Shown here in pieces: positions 1-10,160 of a stretch of 64,000 nucleotides of DNA. The notes under the pieces were generated by a model. That model saw only the letters and a program-made list of their open reading frames with translations, was not told the DNA's origin and searched no databases. Within the stretch, counting starts at the first letter, position 1, and each line of letters opens with the position of its first letter. Position numbers and translations under genes: made by a program. The stretch is taken from NCBI GenBank assembly GCA_036924285.1, contig JAYKYS010000017.1:2585501-2649500 (forward strand), read 5' to 3'. Source of the DNA: Asterella californica (Eukaryota > Streptophyta > Marchantiopsida > Marchantiales > Aytoniaceae).

Positions 1-1071
1 CTCCGACCCGTGATCCACAAGTGCAGGTACTGGTTCAGAAAGTCCTCCAAGCCGAACCTGCGTCTCTGTTGTTGCTCTTGCCCAGTGCTTCTCCTTGAAA
101 TCGCTGTCTACGCCTGATCTATCCTCTTGAAACTCTTCATCTTCATTCTCAATAACAGCTGGACCAGCAACCCATGCCTCATACTTATCATCTCCGAACT
201 GATCAACACCAATAGCATCTACTGCTCCAACCATCTGACTACTTACTTGTTCAGTCAATACTTGTCTCTTTCTCTTCATGATGTCTATTATCAACTCATG
301 AAACTCTCTCTTTGCGATACCAAGCACTTCACGAAGAGTAAACTCAACTCTAGCATCCAAAATGCGTTGTTCTAGAACAGCACGCAAGTCTGTTGTTGTT
401 TCGATGTCTGCCGCTAACTTATAAGCTGGAGCTTTCTCCTTCTCCTGCGCTGTAAACCTCTTTCCCCGTACTCTATCTATAGCAGTAGTCTCCTGTGGCA
501 AATCTTGCACACCTTCCATAGGATCTACTGCAGGTGGTGGAGCTGTAGAAGTAGAAGGTATATCCTCTGTAGCAGGAAATCTTCCAGCTGGTACAGATGG
601 TGATGGTTCAGCTGCTCTCCTCCTTGTAACCCTCCGACGGTCACTATCCTCTGGTACTCCTGCATCTAAATCAGAAGCGTCCCGTCTTCTTTTGTCTTCG
701 ATCATGGCATCTTGTTCACCACTCGTCTCTAAAAACGCTCGAATAGAAGCCGCATCTACTGGGTCTCTCCATCCAGTAGCTCTCCTAATGCTTTCAGCAC
801 CTCTCTTCATCATTTCAACCGGAACCTCAACAGCCTGCTCAACCATAGTTGGATTAGAGCGCACCTCAACTCTCCCAGTATATACATCAGCCTCTGCAGA
901 ACCCGCAGTCATCGCTGTAGTATTCGCGTCAGTAAGTGCTGGAAGAGAACTCCTCATTCCTCCTCTCCCAAAATAAGTGTTAAGAGGCTGTCCCGTGGCG
1001 GTTAAATACAGCCTGTTATTCTGATAATTGACTACGCCCTCCCGCAAGGCAACCGCCAAGTCTTGACAGTT
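1..1071 (-). pseudogene. Ty3/gypsy pol start (linker and aspartic protease), runs off the window
   Basis: Reading the minus strand leftward from about 1071, one frame stays open for more than 350 codons to base 1. It continues the gag frame after a one-base shift inside the zinc knuckle. The first part is a Pro/Ser/Thr- and Arg-rich linker. Next comes a conserved-looking stretch containing LREVLGIAKREFHELI (about 340-290). At the window edge is VPALVDHGSE (about 30-1). I read VDHGS as the active-site loop of a retroviral-type aspartic protease, with His in place of the usual Thr or Ser of D-T/S-G. In Ty3/gypsy elements this enzyme cuts the Gag-Pol polyprotein; reverse transcriptase, RNase H and integrase would lie left of base 1. 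There is no ATG-to-stop ORF because the frame is open at the edge. Family assignment is firm; whether the frameshift is decay or programmed is unknown. Confidence 0.82.
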
Positions 1072-2198
1072 CCTCTGAGATGATCTGGGCTATCGCACCA
1101 AATACATCTTCTGGTAAAGGTTCCTCCTACAGGTCGAGCACCTGGTGCAACAGGTCGTTGGTCTCTCCTCAAGTCTGCCATCTCAACCCTCAAATCTCTC
1201 AGCTGTTGAGTGAGTTCTTCTATCAAGTTATGTTGATTTCGGTTCTCCACAGGTCGCTGCTGCTGTCTAGGTCCTCTCTGTGCTGGGATAGGTACTGCAG
1301 GCCCTTGAGGAACCACTTGAGGAACCACTATGGGTGCTTGAGGAATCACTATGGACGCCTGAGGTATTGTAGGAGGAGCTATATGAACTGGAGGAGCTAG
1401 TCTTTGCTCTGACAAGGTCTCCAGCTGCAACACCATCCTAGCACGACGTTGCCTAGCAAGGGTGGATACTGCTTCTTCCACTCTCCTCCAATCAGATGTA
1501 ACTCCCCCTTCAGCCCCTCTATCAGCCAACATGAAACAAAGTCTATCTGCGGTGAACTCATCTAGAGCCCCTAAGAACAACTCTATCTTCCTAGCATCCA
1601 ACGTCAACTTCTCTAAACCAGAAAGCTGAGAATACCTCTTCTGAAATTCACGGATCACTTCATTCAATCCCATGGAACGTCCAGGCTGACGCTCTATCCA
1701 ATCCATTAGAGTTCTTCTGGTGACTCTTTCAGAGTCCTCTTCTAGAAACTCTTCTCTCAGTGCTCGTTCAAATAGAGTCCACCCACCTAAATGTCTTCTC
1801 TGTAAACTCCTAACCTTCTCTCTCAGTTCAGGAACAACAGTCAATTCAAAGCTTAGAATTACCTCCACTTCAGGTGCCCTGACCAACTCCATCTCACCTA
1901 CATACTCCCGCAGGTACCTAGTAACATCTCTTCCATCAAATCGTCCACATCGACCAACAACTGCTTGTAATGCCTTCGTGGATTTCTGCTCACCTCCTCC
2001 AACTGCAGGCTGTTGTTGAATCAAGGCAGCCAACGCTTGAAGAATCTGAGATGTGTCTATGGCAGGCTGTGCTGCTGCTGTTGGAACCACCGTAGGTCCT
2101 CCTTGAGAACCAACTCCATCCTGACCAGGAGCCCCTTGAACATGAGCCCCTTGAGCAGCAGCCACCCCTTGTACAGCAGCACTGTGATCCATTTTCAA
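1032..2198 (-). CDS. Ty3/gypsy Gag polyprotein (capsid plus broken zinc knuckle)
   Basis: This 388-residue minus-strand ORF begins MKMDHSAAVQG with a Gln/Gly/Ala-rich leader. The retrotransposon-gag capsid region covers roughly residues 75-260, with hallmarks such as GRFDGRDVTRYLREYV, LREEFLEED and LSGLEKLTLDARKIELFL. A Pro/Gln-rich linker and a short coiled coil (about 325-345, EELTQQLRDLRVEMADLR) follow. Near the C terminus is CIWCDSPDH (365-373), the first three ligands of a CCHC nucleocapsid knuckle. The fourth Cys is missing because one base appears lost near 1071; the neighbouring frame supplies Asn-Cys at exactly H-X4-C spacing and then stays open into pol. The start lies 40 bp inside the primer-binding site, the expected place for gag. 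Gag packages element RNA into cytoplasmic particles. The element belongs with the pol frame to its left and the LTR to its right. Confidence 0.88.
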   Translation of the reverse strand: MKMDHSAAVQGVAAAQGAHVQGAPGQDGVGSQGGPTVVPTAAAQPAIDTSQILQALAALIQQQPAVGGGEQKSTKALQAVVGRCGRFDGRDVTRYLREYVGEMELVRAPEVEVILSFELTVVPELREKVRSLQRRHLGGWTLFERALREEFLEEDSERVTRRTLMDWIERQPGRSMGLNEVIREFQKRYSQLSGLEKLTLDARKIELFLGALDEFTADRLCFMLADRGAEGGVTSDWRRVEEAVSTLARQRRARMVLQLETLSEQRLAPPVHIAPPTIPQASIVIPQAPIVVPQVVPQGPAVPIPAQRGPRQQQRPVENRNQHNLIEELTQQLRDLRVEMADLRRDQRPVAPGARPVGGTFTRRCIWCDSPDHLRGTVKTWRLPCGRA

Positions 2199-2237
2199 CC
2201 CAATCTAACCAATTCTCCAAATCGATCACCCCAATTG

Positions 2238-2255
2238 CTCTCAGTGGAAGCACCA
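2238..2255 (-). promoter_or_regulatory. tRNA primer-binding site of the gypsy element
   Basis: Read on the minus strand this is TGGTGCTTCCACTGAGAG. It starts with TGG, the complement of a tRNA CCA end, and lies two bases inside the proposed LTR end (...CTCGACA). Similar TGGTGCTTTCATTGAGAG-type sites are known in plant gypsy elements. The matching tRNA was not identified. Confidence 0.6.
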
Positions 2256-2257
2256 GA

Positions 2258-3422
2258 TGTCGAGTTGAGAGTCTTTCTTGGGGAGGACGGACCTCCTGAC
2301 TGTGACCGATCAGAGAAAAACGACCAGAAAGGAAAATAGGTCGCTACCGACCATGAAATCTCAAACCACAGCCTCTTGTACCCACCGATTACAAAACAAA
2401 CACTCAAATACACACTCAAGTACACAGATAGGTCTCTCAAGAGTTGAAATAACTTTATTCCAGTGTCAGTACACCATCAATCTCTTTAACCGTAAGGAAA
2501 ATCTCTCTCTCTCTCTCTCTCTCCTGCGTGCCTCTCTCTCCTGTCAATCAGTTCTCAGCCATAAGTCTACCAAGTACGTCTCAATCCGAACCTAATAGTG
2601 AAATTCAGGCCCCTGAATCTTATTCCTCTCTTTGCCCCAACTGAAACTCTCAAAAATTTGATCATGCGTCGATCAAAAATCCTCCGTAGATTTTCAAACA
2701 ATCTCTCTCAATAAAACTGCCTCCTGAGAGTAATTTCTCCTCCGTACAGTTTAGTAGACAACGTCCAAGCCTAAAATTCTTGCCCCTCTCCTTGCGATGA
2801 CCTCCCAATTCAATTTGTCAGCAATTTCCTCTTCCCCCAACCTCCTAGCTTCTCCTGCGTGTAATCCCCCTCCTTCCGCTTCACCTCTCTCTGAAAAATC
2901 CTTTGCAAACTGTCCCCCGATCCCAAGTCGCCGTAGGTATTTTACCTAAAAGTTAAGGCCCCCCCTCTTAAACTCTAATTCTCCTCCTTCCGCCTCCGCT
3001 GTAATCTTCCGCTTCCGCTGTAGTTTTTCGCTTCAAGCTTCCGCGGTAATCTTCCGCTTCCGCTGTAGTTTTCCGCTTCCGCTGTAATATTCCGCTTCAA
3101 GCTTCCGCGGTAATCTTCCGCTTCCGCTGTAATCTTCCGCTTCAAGCTTCCGCGGTAATCTTCCGCTTCCGCTGTAATCTTCCGCTTCAATTTTCCGTTG
3201 TAACCTTCCGCTTCTGCTGTAATCTTTCGCTTCAGTTTTCCGTTGTAATCTTATGCTTCCACTGTAATCTTTCGCTTTAATTTTAAGGCCCCATCTAAAG
3301 TTGTTCCTCTGCTGTCCTTATGCGTACATAATAATCAGCAAAAATTTCCCGTGCCCTCGATGCCATCTTGATGCCACCCTGAATATACTACAAGCCATCC
3401 AATGTAGACCGAAGTCCCAACA
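2258..3422 (-). repeat. 5' LTR of the gypsy element (about 1165 bp)
   Basis: On the minus strand the segment begins TGTTGGGACTTCGG (right edge 3422) and ends CTCGACA (left edge 2258), giving TG...CA ends next to the primer-binding site. A minus-strand AATAAA lies at 2459-2454, a plausible polyadenylation signal in R. The segment holds a (CT)n run near 2505-2523 and a short-period minisatellite (2985-3280). The partner LTR would lie outside the window, so the right edge rests on the TGTTGG/CGACA ends only. Confidence 0.5.
2985..3280. repeat. Minisatellite inside the gypsy LTR
   Basis: About 300 bp built from variants of CTTCCGCTGTAATC alternating with CTTCAAGCTTCCGCGG. Units are about 14-18 bp and form higher-order blocks of about 50-60 bp. 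Copies toward the right edge are more diverged. The open frame across it (KRKITAEAEDYRG repeats on the minus strand) is a consequence of the repetition and I do not call it a gene. Confidence 0.8.
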
Positions 3423-3503
3423 CTTATGAGGCTGCCCCACAGGGCTTACAGCCCCCCCATATGCGCACCAGGTATCTCCCATAGTATATTCAGGATGGCA
3501 TGC
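3371..3503. repeat. Inverted repeat spanning the gypsy LTR edge
   Basis: ATGCCACCCTGAATATACTA (3371-3390) is repeated as its reverse complement at about 3484-3503 with one mismatch, separated by about 93 bp. The left arm is inside the proposed LTR and the right arm outside it. That argues either that the LTR edge is placed wrongly or that the element inserted into a foldback. Confidence 0.6.
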
Positions 3504-3984
3504 GGAGGCTTAGGTCAGGAAGCCCACGATTAAGGGAGATATCGGTCTCCCGTCCCTAGATATGCAGGATGTGGCTACATATCCAACATAGACTCCCTTC
3601 CAGGAGGTCAACATGCCGGAATAGGAACCAGAGGCCAGGGGGGATTGATCTTGAGACCACTTCCCTCCTAGGCAGACGCCCTATCACTGGGATGGCCTTT
3701 GGTTCCGTTCAAAAAGGTAAAGAACCGAACATGCTATCTTAAGGAGGGCAGTTTTCAGTGCAAAATTAGTTAGGCAGCCATGTGGCAGAGTAGGAAGCGC
3801 AAGAACAGGAAAAGGAAACCATTTGCATGTGGAAGGGCAGCTATTCTCTCCCTGATGGTGGTTCCTTCTGTTCTCTTGTGGTGGATGCATAAGTAGGATC
3901 GAAGAGTAGGAAATCTAGTTCGTTAGTAACACACACTACATCCGATGTTAGAGACATACGAATAGACTAGGATTATACCAGAGG
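3504..3984. other. Unassigned spacer
   Basis: No convincing coding frame. The 3720-3900 stretch (AGGAGGGCAG, CATGTGGCAGAGTAGGAAG, and a Met-poor frame) loosely resembles the internal segment just before the 3' LTR of the X elements (15850-15950), so it may be a degraded internal end of such an element. Confidence 0.3.
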
Positions 3985-5193
3985 GGTCTGCATGCTGGGT
4001 ACTAGCAGTGGTTCGAAGATGTAGATAGAGGTAGTCGACAGTTTAGGAACAGGGAACGGCATCCTCGTGCAGTCTTGTTGTCTAGACTGTTGTGTCGAGG
4101 AGTAGGCGCAAGAAGTAGAGGGAGTGAGCTTCCCAATGCCAATGTGACATCTTCTCGGGGAATGCATTGCGAATTTGAGTGCAGAAGCTTTACTCGTGTC
4201 TTCTGGGTGGTGGGTTTTATTGGATTCACTCCCAACTGTGCATGGGAAGTGTTCTTCTTGAGTGGCGGTGACTGTCAGCAGTTGTGGAATTGCAGCTTGG
4301 CTCGTCTAGTAGAGCACTTTGGATCTACGTACGGACGGTCTGATGGGTAAGGGATCCCAGAAGATAGAGTAGTCAGAGCAGCGAAGAAAAGAAGAAAGAA
4401 GCCTTCTTCCCACAACAGAAGATGACATCCTCAAGTAGAAGACGGTGCAGCTGTACGCACGTTTGTTGTCTTCCTCCCCAAACTATTACAAGCAGGGATG
4501 GCTTGTTAGTCAAGATCCGGACTAGAAGCCTGTCGGAATCTTAATTTCTCCTTTTCATCTTGTTTTCTCTTGTTTGGATTCTCCCTTCTTCCCCATCTTC
4601 CCTCATCTTCCTCATCTTCTTACCTTCTTCTAGTGAGCTTCCGAGATTTCTATTGAGCTTCCGTGAAGGTGAATGTCGTTGTAGTGCTGCAGGAAGACCA
4701 TTTCCGTAGGCAGAAGCCTGGGAAGGCTACAAGGGGCATACACCCTGTGATTAATCTAATCCGTTGGAATGTGAGTGAGAGAGTAAGGTGTAACAGCCGT
4801 GCTAGTCGACTTCTGCGAAGCAGGACAGTCTTCTGAAGGTACGATAAGCCGAGTTGAACCCCAGAAGCTGAGAATTGCTTCAGGAAGACGGTACTGAGAA
4901 GACCGGAAGAAGTGATCTGGAAGCAGGAAGAGCGTTTTTCTGAGCTTCTCTGTGAATAGATGTGTGATATTCTAGTTAGTAGTTTTTTGTTTAGTTCTAG
5001 AGCACCTTTTGGAGTTTCTAGAAGACGCGTGGTTTTGTGAAAAGACGAGATTTCTAGGCAAAACTCGTGTGTTTGTGTGTTTGAACAGATCTTAGAACTT
5101 AGAGCAGCATTACTTGTGCAAATCCTCTGTGGGAACAATATCTTGTATACTAAATGGGCAAAAGGAGTAATCCTGCGACACTACACGTATCTT
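3985..5193 (+). repeat. X-family LTR copy A
   Basis: This about 1.2-kb segment aligns by eye along its whole length with 5555-6711. Shared blocks include a stretch around GAGTGAGCTTCCCAA, TTCTTGAGTGGCGGTGA, CAAGATCCGGACTAGAAG, GAACAGATCTTAGAACTTAG and an end ...CTGCGACACTACA. The end CTACA mirrors the TGTAG start seen in copy C, which supports an LTR. It is richer in GAAGA/TCTTC than ordinary sequence. No internal domain follows it, so it is probably a solo LTR. The left edge is uncertain by tens of bases. Confidence 0.6.
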
Positions 5194-5554
5194 CTCGCGC
5201 AGTTAGAGGTTCTTCGACCTACCTGACCTACCTACTACCTACTACCTTGGCTACCTGGTAGGTACACCTACCCTCCTACTAGGTGATGCTCGGTTAGGCC
5301 TATGTAGTCGCTGTCGTTGTCACTGTCACTGTCTTCTGGAAGACACGCATCTTTCGTCTTCCGTCTTTCGTCTTCCGAAGACCTGGTCGGGAAGACGTCT
5401 TCTCGGAAGATGTCATTCTTCCGTCTTCCGAAGAAGTCGACTTCTCTTACAAAAACGTTGTTAAGGCCATCTTCCTTCTAAGCAAGATGTATTCTTAAGC
5501 AACAAGGTTATTTCAATTACACGGACATGTGATTAACTTCAAAAATTTCAAAAA
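5194..5554. repeat. Short-motif-rich spacer, inverted relative to about 13012-13225
   Basis: It contains a CCTACCTACTACC cluster (5219-5278), CGTTGTCACTGTCACTGTC and repeated GTCTTCCG motifs (5340-5430). Its right part, with TTCTTAAGCAACAAGG and TTTCAATTAC (5490-5520), is the approximate reverse complement of 13012-13075, so this is another dispersed piece associated with X elements. No gene is seen. Confidence 0.5.
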
Positions 5555-6711
5555 TTTGTACATCCTGTAAATTATGGGCACCACAGTCTGCACTTCCGCT
5601 CCCAACGGTGGATCGAAAGATGTAGACAGTAGTGGTAGACATCATAGAATAGCGAATGACATCATCGTGTAGTCCTGCTTCGAAGCTGGTGTGTCGAGAG
5701 ATAGTGATAGAAAGTGGAGAGAGTGAGCTTCCCAAAGCCAATATACCTTCTTCTCGGAGGATTGATTTTCAGATTTGATTGCAGAAGCGTTGTCTGTGTC
5801 CTCTGGGCAGTGGGTTTCCTCGAATTCACACCCAATTGTGCATGAGAAACCTTCTTCTTGAGTGGCGGTGATTGTTAGAAGCTGTGCAGAGTCGAAGCTT
5901 GTCTCATCCTGTGGAGCACTTCAGATCCACGTACGGACAGTGCTATGGGGAACCGATCTCAGACGACAGAGTAGTCGGAGCGACGACAGAAGAAGAAAGA
6001 AGACTTCTTCTCACAGCATAAGACGACATTCTCGAGTAGAAGACTGTGTAACTGTAAGCCAATTTGTGATCTTCTTCTCTAAATTACTACAAGCAGGGAT
6101 AGCTTGTTAGTCAAGATCCGGACTAGAAGTCTGTCAGAGTCTTAATTTCTCATTTTCATCTTGTTTCCTCTTGTTTGGATTTTCTCTTCTTCCCCATCTT
6201 TTTTCATCTTCCCATCTTTCTATCTTCTTTTAGTGAGCTTCCGAGACTTCCATTGAGCCCGTGGAGGTGAATGTTGTTGTACTGCTACAGGAAGACCGTT
6301 TTTGTAGTCAAGAGCTTGGGAAGACTACATGGAGCATACACCATGTGATTGATCTAACCCCGTTAGAAATTAGAAGAGCAATGTGTGATAGACAGTAGTA
6401 ATTTGACGTCTACGAAGCAGGAGCAGTCTTCTGGAGCTGTCAGAAGTCGAATTGAACTCCCAGAAGCCGAGAATTACTTCGGGAATGTGTGATATTTTAG
6501 GTTGTAGTTGTTTGTTTAGGTCCAGAGCACCTTTTGAAGGGTCTAGGAGCCGTGTGGTTTTGTGAGAAGACTAGATTTTTAGGTAAAACTCTTGTGTTTG
6601 TGTGTTTGAACAGATCTTAGAACTTAGAGCAGCGTTACTTGCGCAAATCCTCTGTGGAAACGATATCTTTTATGCTAAATGGGCTACAAGAGAAATCCTG
6701 AGACACTACAT
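5555..6711 (+). repeat. X-family LTR copy B
   Basis: Second plus-strand copy of the LTR at 3985-5193. It has the same order of blocks and the end ...CCTGAGACACTACA at 6698-6711. It directly abuts a minus-strand copy (C), so 5590-6411 can pair with about 6715-7510 as an imperfect hairpin with arms of about 0.8 kb. The left edge is degraded; TGTACATCCTGTAAATT near 5558 may be the altered start. Confidence 0.6.
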
Positions 6712-7894
6712 TAGATGCCAAATTACTACTCCTTATCACACATTGATCTTACAATTGTCCAACGGGTTAGATTAATCATAGGGTGTATGCTCTCCGTAGC
6801 CTTCCCACGCTTCTGCCTACAGAAATGATCTTCCGACAGCACTACAACAACATTCACATTCACTGATACTCAATAGAAGCTTCGAAACCCAGTAGAAGAA
6901 GGTAGGAAAATGGGAAGATGGGAGAAGAGGGGGAAGAAGAGAAAATCAAACAAGAGGAAAACAAGAGAAAAGAGAGAAATTAAGATTCTGACAGCCTTCT
7001 AGTCTGGATTCTGACTAACAAGTCATCCTTGCTTGTAGTAAATTGGGGAAGAAGACCAAAGATCTGCTTATAGTTACATTGTCTTCCAATCGAGGATGAC
7101 GTCTTCTACTGTGGAAAGAAGGCTTCTGGCTTCTTCTGTCGTTGCTTTGACTACTCTGACTCAATGGACCAATCTCTCATGGGACAGTCTGTAAGTGGAT
7201 CTGAAGTGCTTACTGGATGAGACTAGCTTGGACTCTGCATAGCTTCTAACAATCATCGTCACTCATCAAGAAGGCTTCTCATGCACAATTAGGTATGAAT
7301 TCGATAAAACCCACTCCCAAGAAGACAAAGACAAAGCTTCTAGAATCAAATCTGAAATCCAATCCCAGAGAAGAAGTTACATTGGCTCCTGGAAGCTTAC
7401 TCCGTCCACTTTCTGTCACTATCCTCTGACACACTAGCTTATAAGCAGGACTGCACGATGATGTCGTTCCATGTCTACATCCTTACGATCCCCTGTTGGG
7501 AGCGGAGGTGCAGACCTACTCTATGTAACTAAAACTTTGCGCACGTAGTGTCTGTGGGTGAGTGCCCACATGTGTGTGTAAAATCCTACATTGACATCAA
7601 CTTTATACATTGGCATCCTACTATTGTCTACATTCTTACGATCTCCTGCTGGGAGCAGAGGTGCAGACCTACTCTGTGTAACTAAAACTCTGCGCACGTA
7701 GTGTCTGTGTGTGTGCTCACATGTGTGTGTAAAATCCTACATTGGCATCAACTTTATACATTGACATCCTACTACTGTCTACATCTTTATGATGCTCTGT
7801 TGGGAGCGGAGGTGCAGACCTACTCTATGTAACTAAAACTCTGCGCACGTAGTGCCTGTGGGTGTGTGCCCAGATGTGTGTGTAAAATCCTACA
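6712..7894 (-). repeat. X-family 3' LTR of element copy C, 3'-truncated, with internal triplication
   Basis: On the minus strand the LTR begins TGTAGGATTTTACACACACA (right edge 7894), immediately after the internal region that continues rightwards. It matches copies A and B in reverse, and its 3' end is cut at about 6712, losing the last about 300 bp that copies A and B retain. Its first about 150 bp is present three times in tandem (7473-7894). Confidence 0.65.
7473..7894 (-). repeat. Three tandem copies of the LTR/internal junction, about 152-bp period
   Basis: GTCTACATCCTTACGATC (7473), GTCTACATTCTTACGATC (7628) and GTCTACATCTTTATGATG (7778) each lead into GAGGTGCAGACCTACTCT and a TGTGTAAAATCCTACATTG end. 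Each unit contains the LTR start and about 30 bp of adjoining internal sequence. Successive LTR starts were therefore duplicated together with flanking DNA, not by ordinary LTR duplication. Confidence 0.8.
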
Positions 7895-8164
7895 TTGACA
7901 TCGACTTTATACAATTATCTTGAGTCGCAAGAAGGAGATCTCTTCCAATTGCAACTCACAATCCAGAGGAAAATGAGGCATTGTCAGAAGGCCACCACCT
8001 CATGGGCTTCGGTTCCTCCTCAATTTGGGAAGTACTTTCTACTCCTATCGTTGCTTATCCTGCCACATGGAAAGTCACCTAAAAATAAAGATGGAGTTAG
8101 CAGACTTTGATTTCTTACAAAATAGCCAAGGTAATAACAGTTAACTACCTGTACTACTTTTCTT

Positions 8165-8866
8165 GGTCGCCAAGTGCGATCTCAATGGGATCCTCACCTG
8201 CTTGACCCTCTAATTCGGCTTCTGATACCGTGGGTGGCCCTGCTAGTACCTCTGGTGCGGCTGAGGTGAAATCCTCCTTAGTGTTCATCATGTGCGCTTC
8301 TGGTATGGCTTCGGAAGCCAAAAGAGGTCCTTGGGAAGTCGAATCCAGCTGCGCTTCTTGACTCTTCTACGGCACCTGCTCGACATTGGGAGCTGGGTGA
8401 CCTCACAATGGTCAGAGGTAGTCACCTCCTCCACTCTAAACACTTGAGAAGCCACCTCTTCTTCCTGTCTTCTTGAGATGTCTTATCTTCCGGGGCTTCT
8501 TTGCTCTTCTTCTCGGCTTTCAACGCTGTCACCACCAAATGGACAGCGAGGTCGAACTCCTCCTTGTCAAGGTCCTCCACAATTGCTGGTCCTGGTGCAC
8601 TAGAAGACGTAGCTGCATGATGGAGAATCAAGGGAAGACCGTACAGAGTCTTCAGACCCTCGACCTGCCAATCTAGGTAACTGAACAAGCTCTCCCTGCA
8701 GTCCACCAACATCTCCCTGGAAGTCGTCCCATGTACGAGCTAGGGTCAGAAGCTTCCTACCCGCTGTGAAGTTGAACTTCTTCCGAAGCGCTTCCCCAAT
8801 CTGTGCCATGATCTCCTTGGCTCGGGCTTCTGCTTCCACTAAACCACACATACTTGTTGTGAGCAT
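8165..8866 (-). pseudogene. Coiled-coil protein of X element, copy C (decayed)
   Basis: Two overlapping minus-strand frames preserve parts of one protein. Positions 8866-8600 encode VEAEARAKEIMAQIGEALR, then KKFNFTAGRKLLTLARTWDD. Positions 8712-8422 encode MLVDCRESLFSYLDWQ and PAIVEDLDKEEFDLAVHLVV; a third stretch down to 8165 is the degraded acidic/Ser-Ala-rich tail seen in copy D. A frameshift separates FQGD from LVDCRE, where the intact order is probably ...ARTWDDFQGD-MLVDC.... The N-terminal part is a heptad-like Glu/Ala/Lys coiled coil, followed by a short conserved helical segment and an acidic tail. I do not recognise a family; similar coiled-coil frames occur in plant non-autonomous LTR elements. 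Function unknown. Confidence 0.5.
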
Positions 8867-8899
8867 AAGGCTCAGTCCTTACCAGGTCCTCACATTCTA

Positions 8900-10160
8900 G
8901 CTTCCACTCTTAGAAGACGAATATAGTCTTTCAGAAAACAGCTATTCTGTCTTCTAGAATTCTAAAAGTGCTTCCTAAGTACATCACGTCTTCTGAGCTA
9001 TATCTAAGCAATCCTAACTAAGCAAGCCATTGCATGGATTCTTAAGAAGACAATTCACCTTGCAATTCATCCTACTTCCTAACAGAAGATGAGAAGATAT
9101 GTGAGAAGTGAAGTTTACGAATGGTTCAGAAGAAGGTTGAGGACTCCTGCAGTGACAATGACTTCTAGGAAGACTCCCAAGACAGCTTCTGGTTAATTGA
9201 CGTCTTCAGAAGACTTCTCGCAGCCAGGCCTTTCATCATTGGTCTCATTTATCTTCTACTTTCTACACACAATCTCGCAACAGACACGGAACATTCATAC
9301 TCTATTTTTCGACTCCTCACCTCGCATACACTCTTAGAAGAAGCTTGCTGCGTAAAGAGAAGACATGACCCTTGACCATTTTCTTCAGATTCTGCCAGCA
9401 AGGCTTCTCATAACTCTCTTCTAAAGTTCAGGGAGAAGAAGGAACAGGCTGCTATGGGTCAGCAGAAGAGACCCGTAAAAGATCCTCACGTCTTCTCGCG
9501 CATTCTGCCAGCCTTTTCAATCTTCTAGCTCTCTAGGAAGATGTGGATTTGAGAAGTCAGGAAGCTTGGGAGACACAAGTTTGATTCCCACTTTCCCGCT
9601 TCTCTAAATAACAATCAACTCTCAAGTTCACTCTGGATTCACATCAAGCTTCTCACAACTCCAATTCCAATCCAATCCAACCACTTGATGTGAATTACAA
9701 ACATTCGGCTTCTGGAAATGTCCAGATATTTAGACACGTCTTCTGTCTAGGGATTCTAGGACAAAAGAGCGGTAAGGTAGAGAAATTGATAGTCAGATCA
9801 TCGAATTTGGGCAGGAGAAGAAAGAAAAGCTCAATTTCAATTCGAGAAGAGGTTGGGGAAGACGGCTGACGAAAATTGGACAGCGCTTCCGCGTCCAATC
9901 TTCTCAGAGAAAATTCAGGGGTGGGGAAGGTTCGATAGACTCCCTGCAAACGATTGGAGAAGCGTAGGAGACATCGGAATAGAGGACGGAAGCGATGAAG
10001 AAAAAGGAAGACATGAAAAGAACCTCAGTACTGCTTCTAATGTGCTACGCTTATGACCGCTTCTTCAGTCTTCTCCGCACTTCAGAACTTCAATTTCACC
10101 TTCAATGTCTTGCCATGATGCTGCTTTTGTCTCCAATCTCGAGCTGCTACGACACAGAGG
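8900..10160 (-). other. Leader region of X copy C
   Basis: Non-coding, rich in CTTCT/AGAAG. The 9700-10060 part is the reverse complement of 13660-14020 with scattered differences, for example the block TTCTCAGAGAAAATTC at 9900. It probably represents the region between the 5' LTR and the coiled-coil frame. The short frames within it contain no recognisable domain. Confidence 0.45.

Larger units (their letters stand above)
7895..10160 (-). mobile_element. X-family element copy C, internal region
   Basis: Minus-strand internal region of an LTR element lacking any protease, reverse transcriptase or integrase signature that I can find. From its 3' end (left) it holds an untranslated segment (7895-8160), a decayed coiled-coil reading frame (8165-8866) and a long leader (8900-10160). 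It aligns in reverse with 13555-16041, so copies C and D form inverted arms of about 2.3-2.5 kb around a spacer of about 3.4 kb. The layout is that of a large non-autonomous LTR derivative (LARD-like) that carries a non-pol gene. Confidence 0.6.

Noticed and set aside
2975..3190. Minus-strand ORF with repeated KRKITAEAEDYRG peptide
   Set aside because: It is the translation of the LTR minisatellite; the open frame follows from the repeat length and no independent coding evidence exists.
5219..5278. CCTACC cluster as a possible CRISPR or telomeric array
   Set aside because: Units are irregular and very short, without spacers; the genome is eukaryotic.
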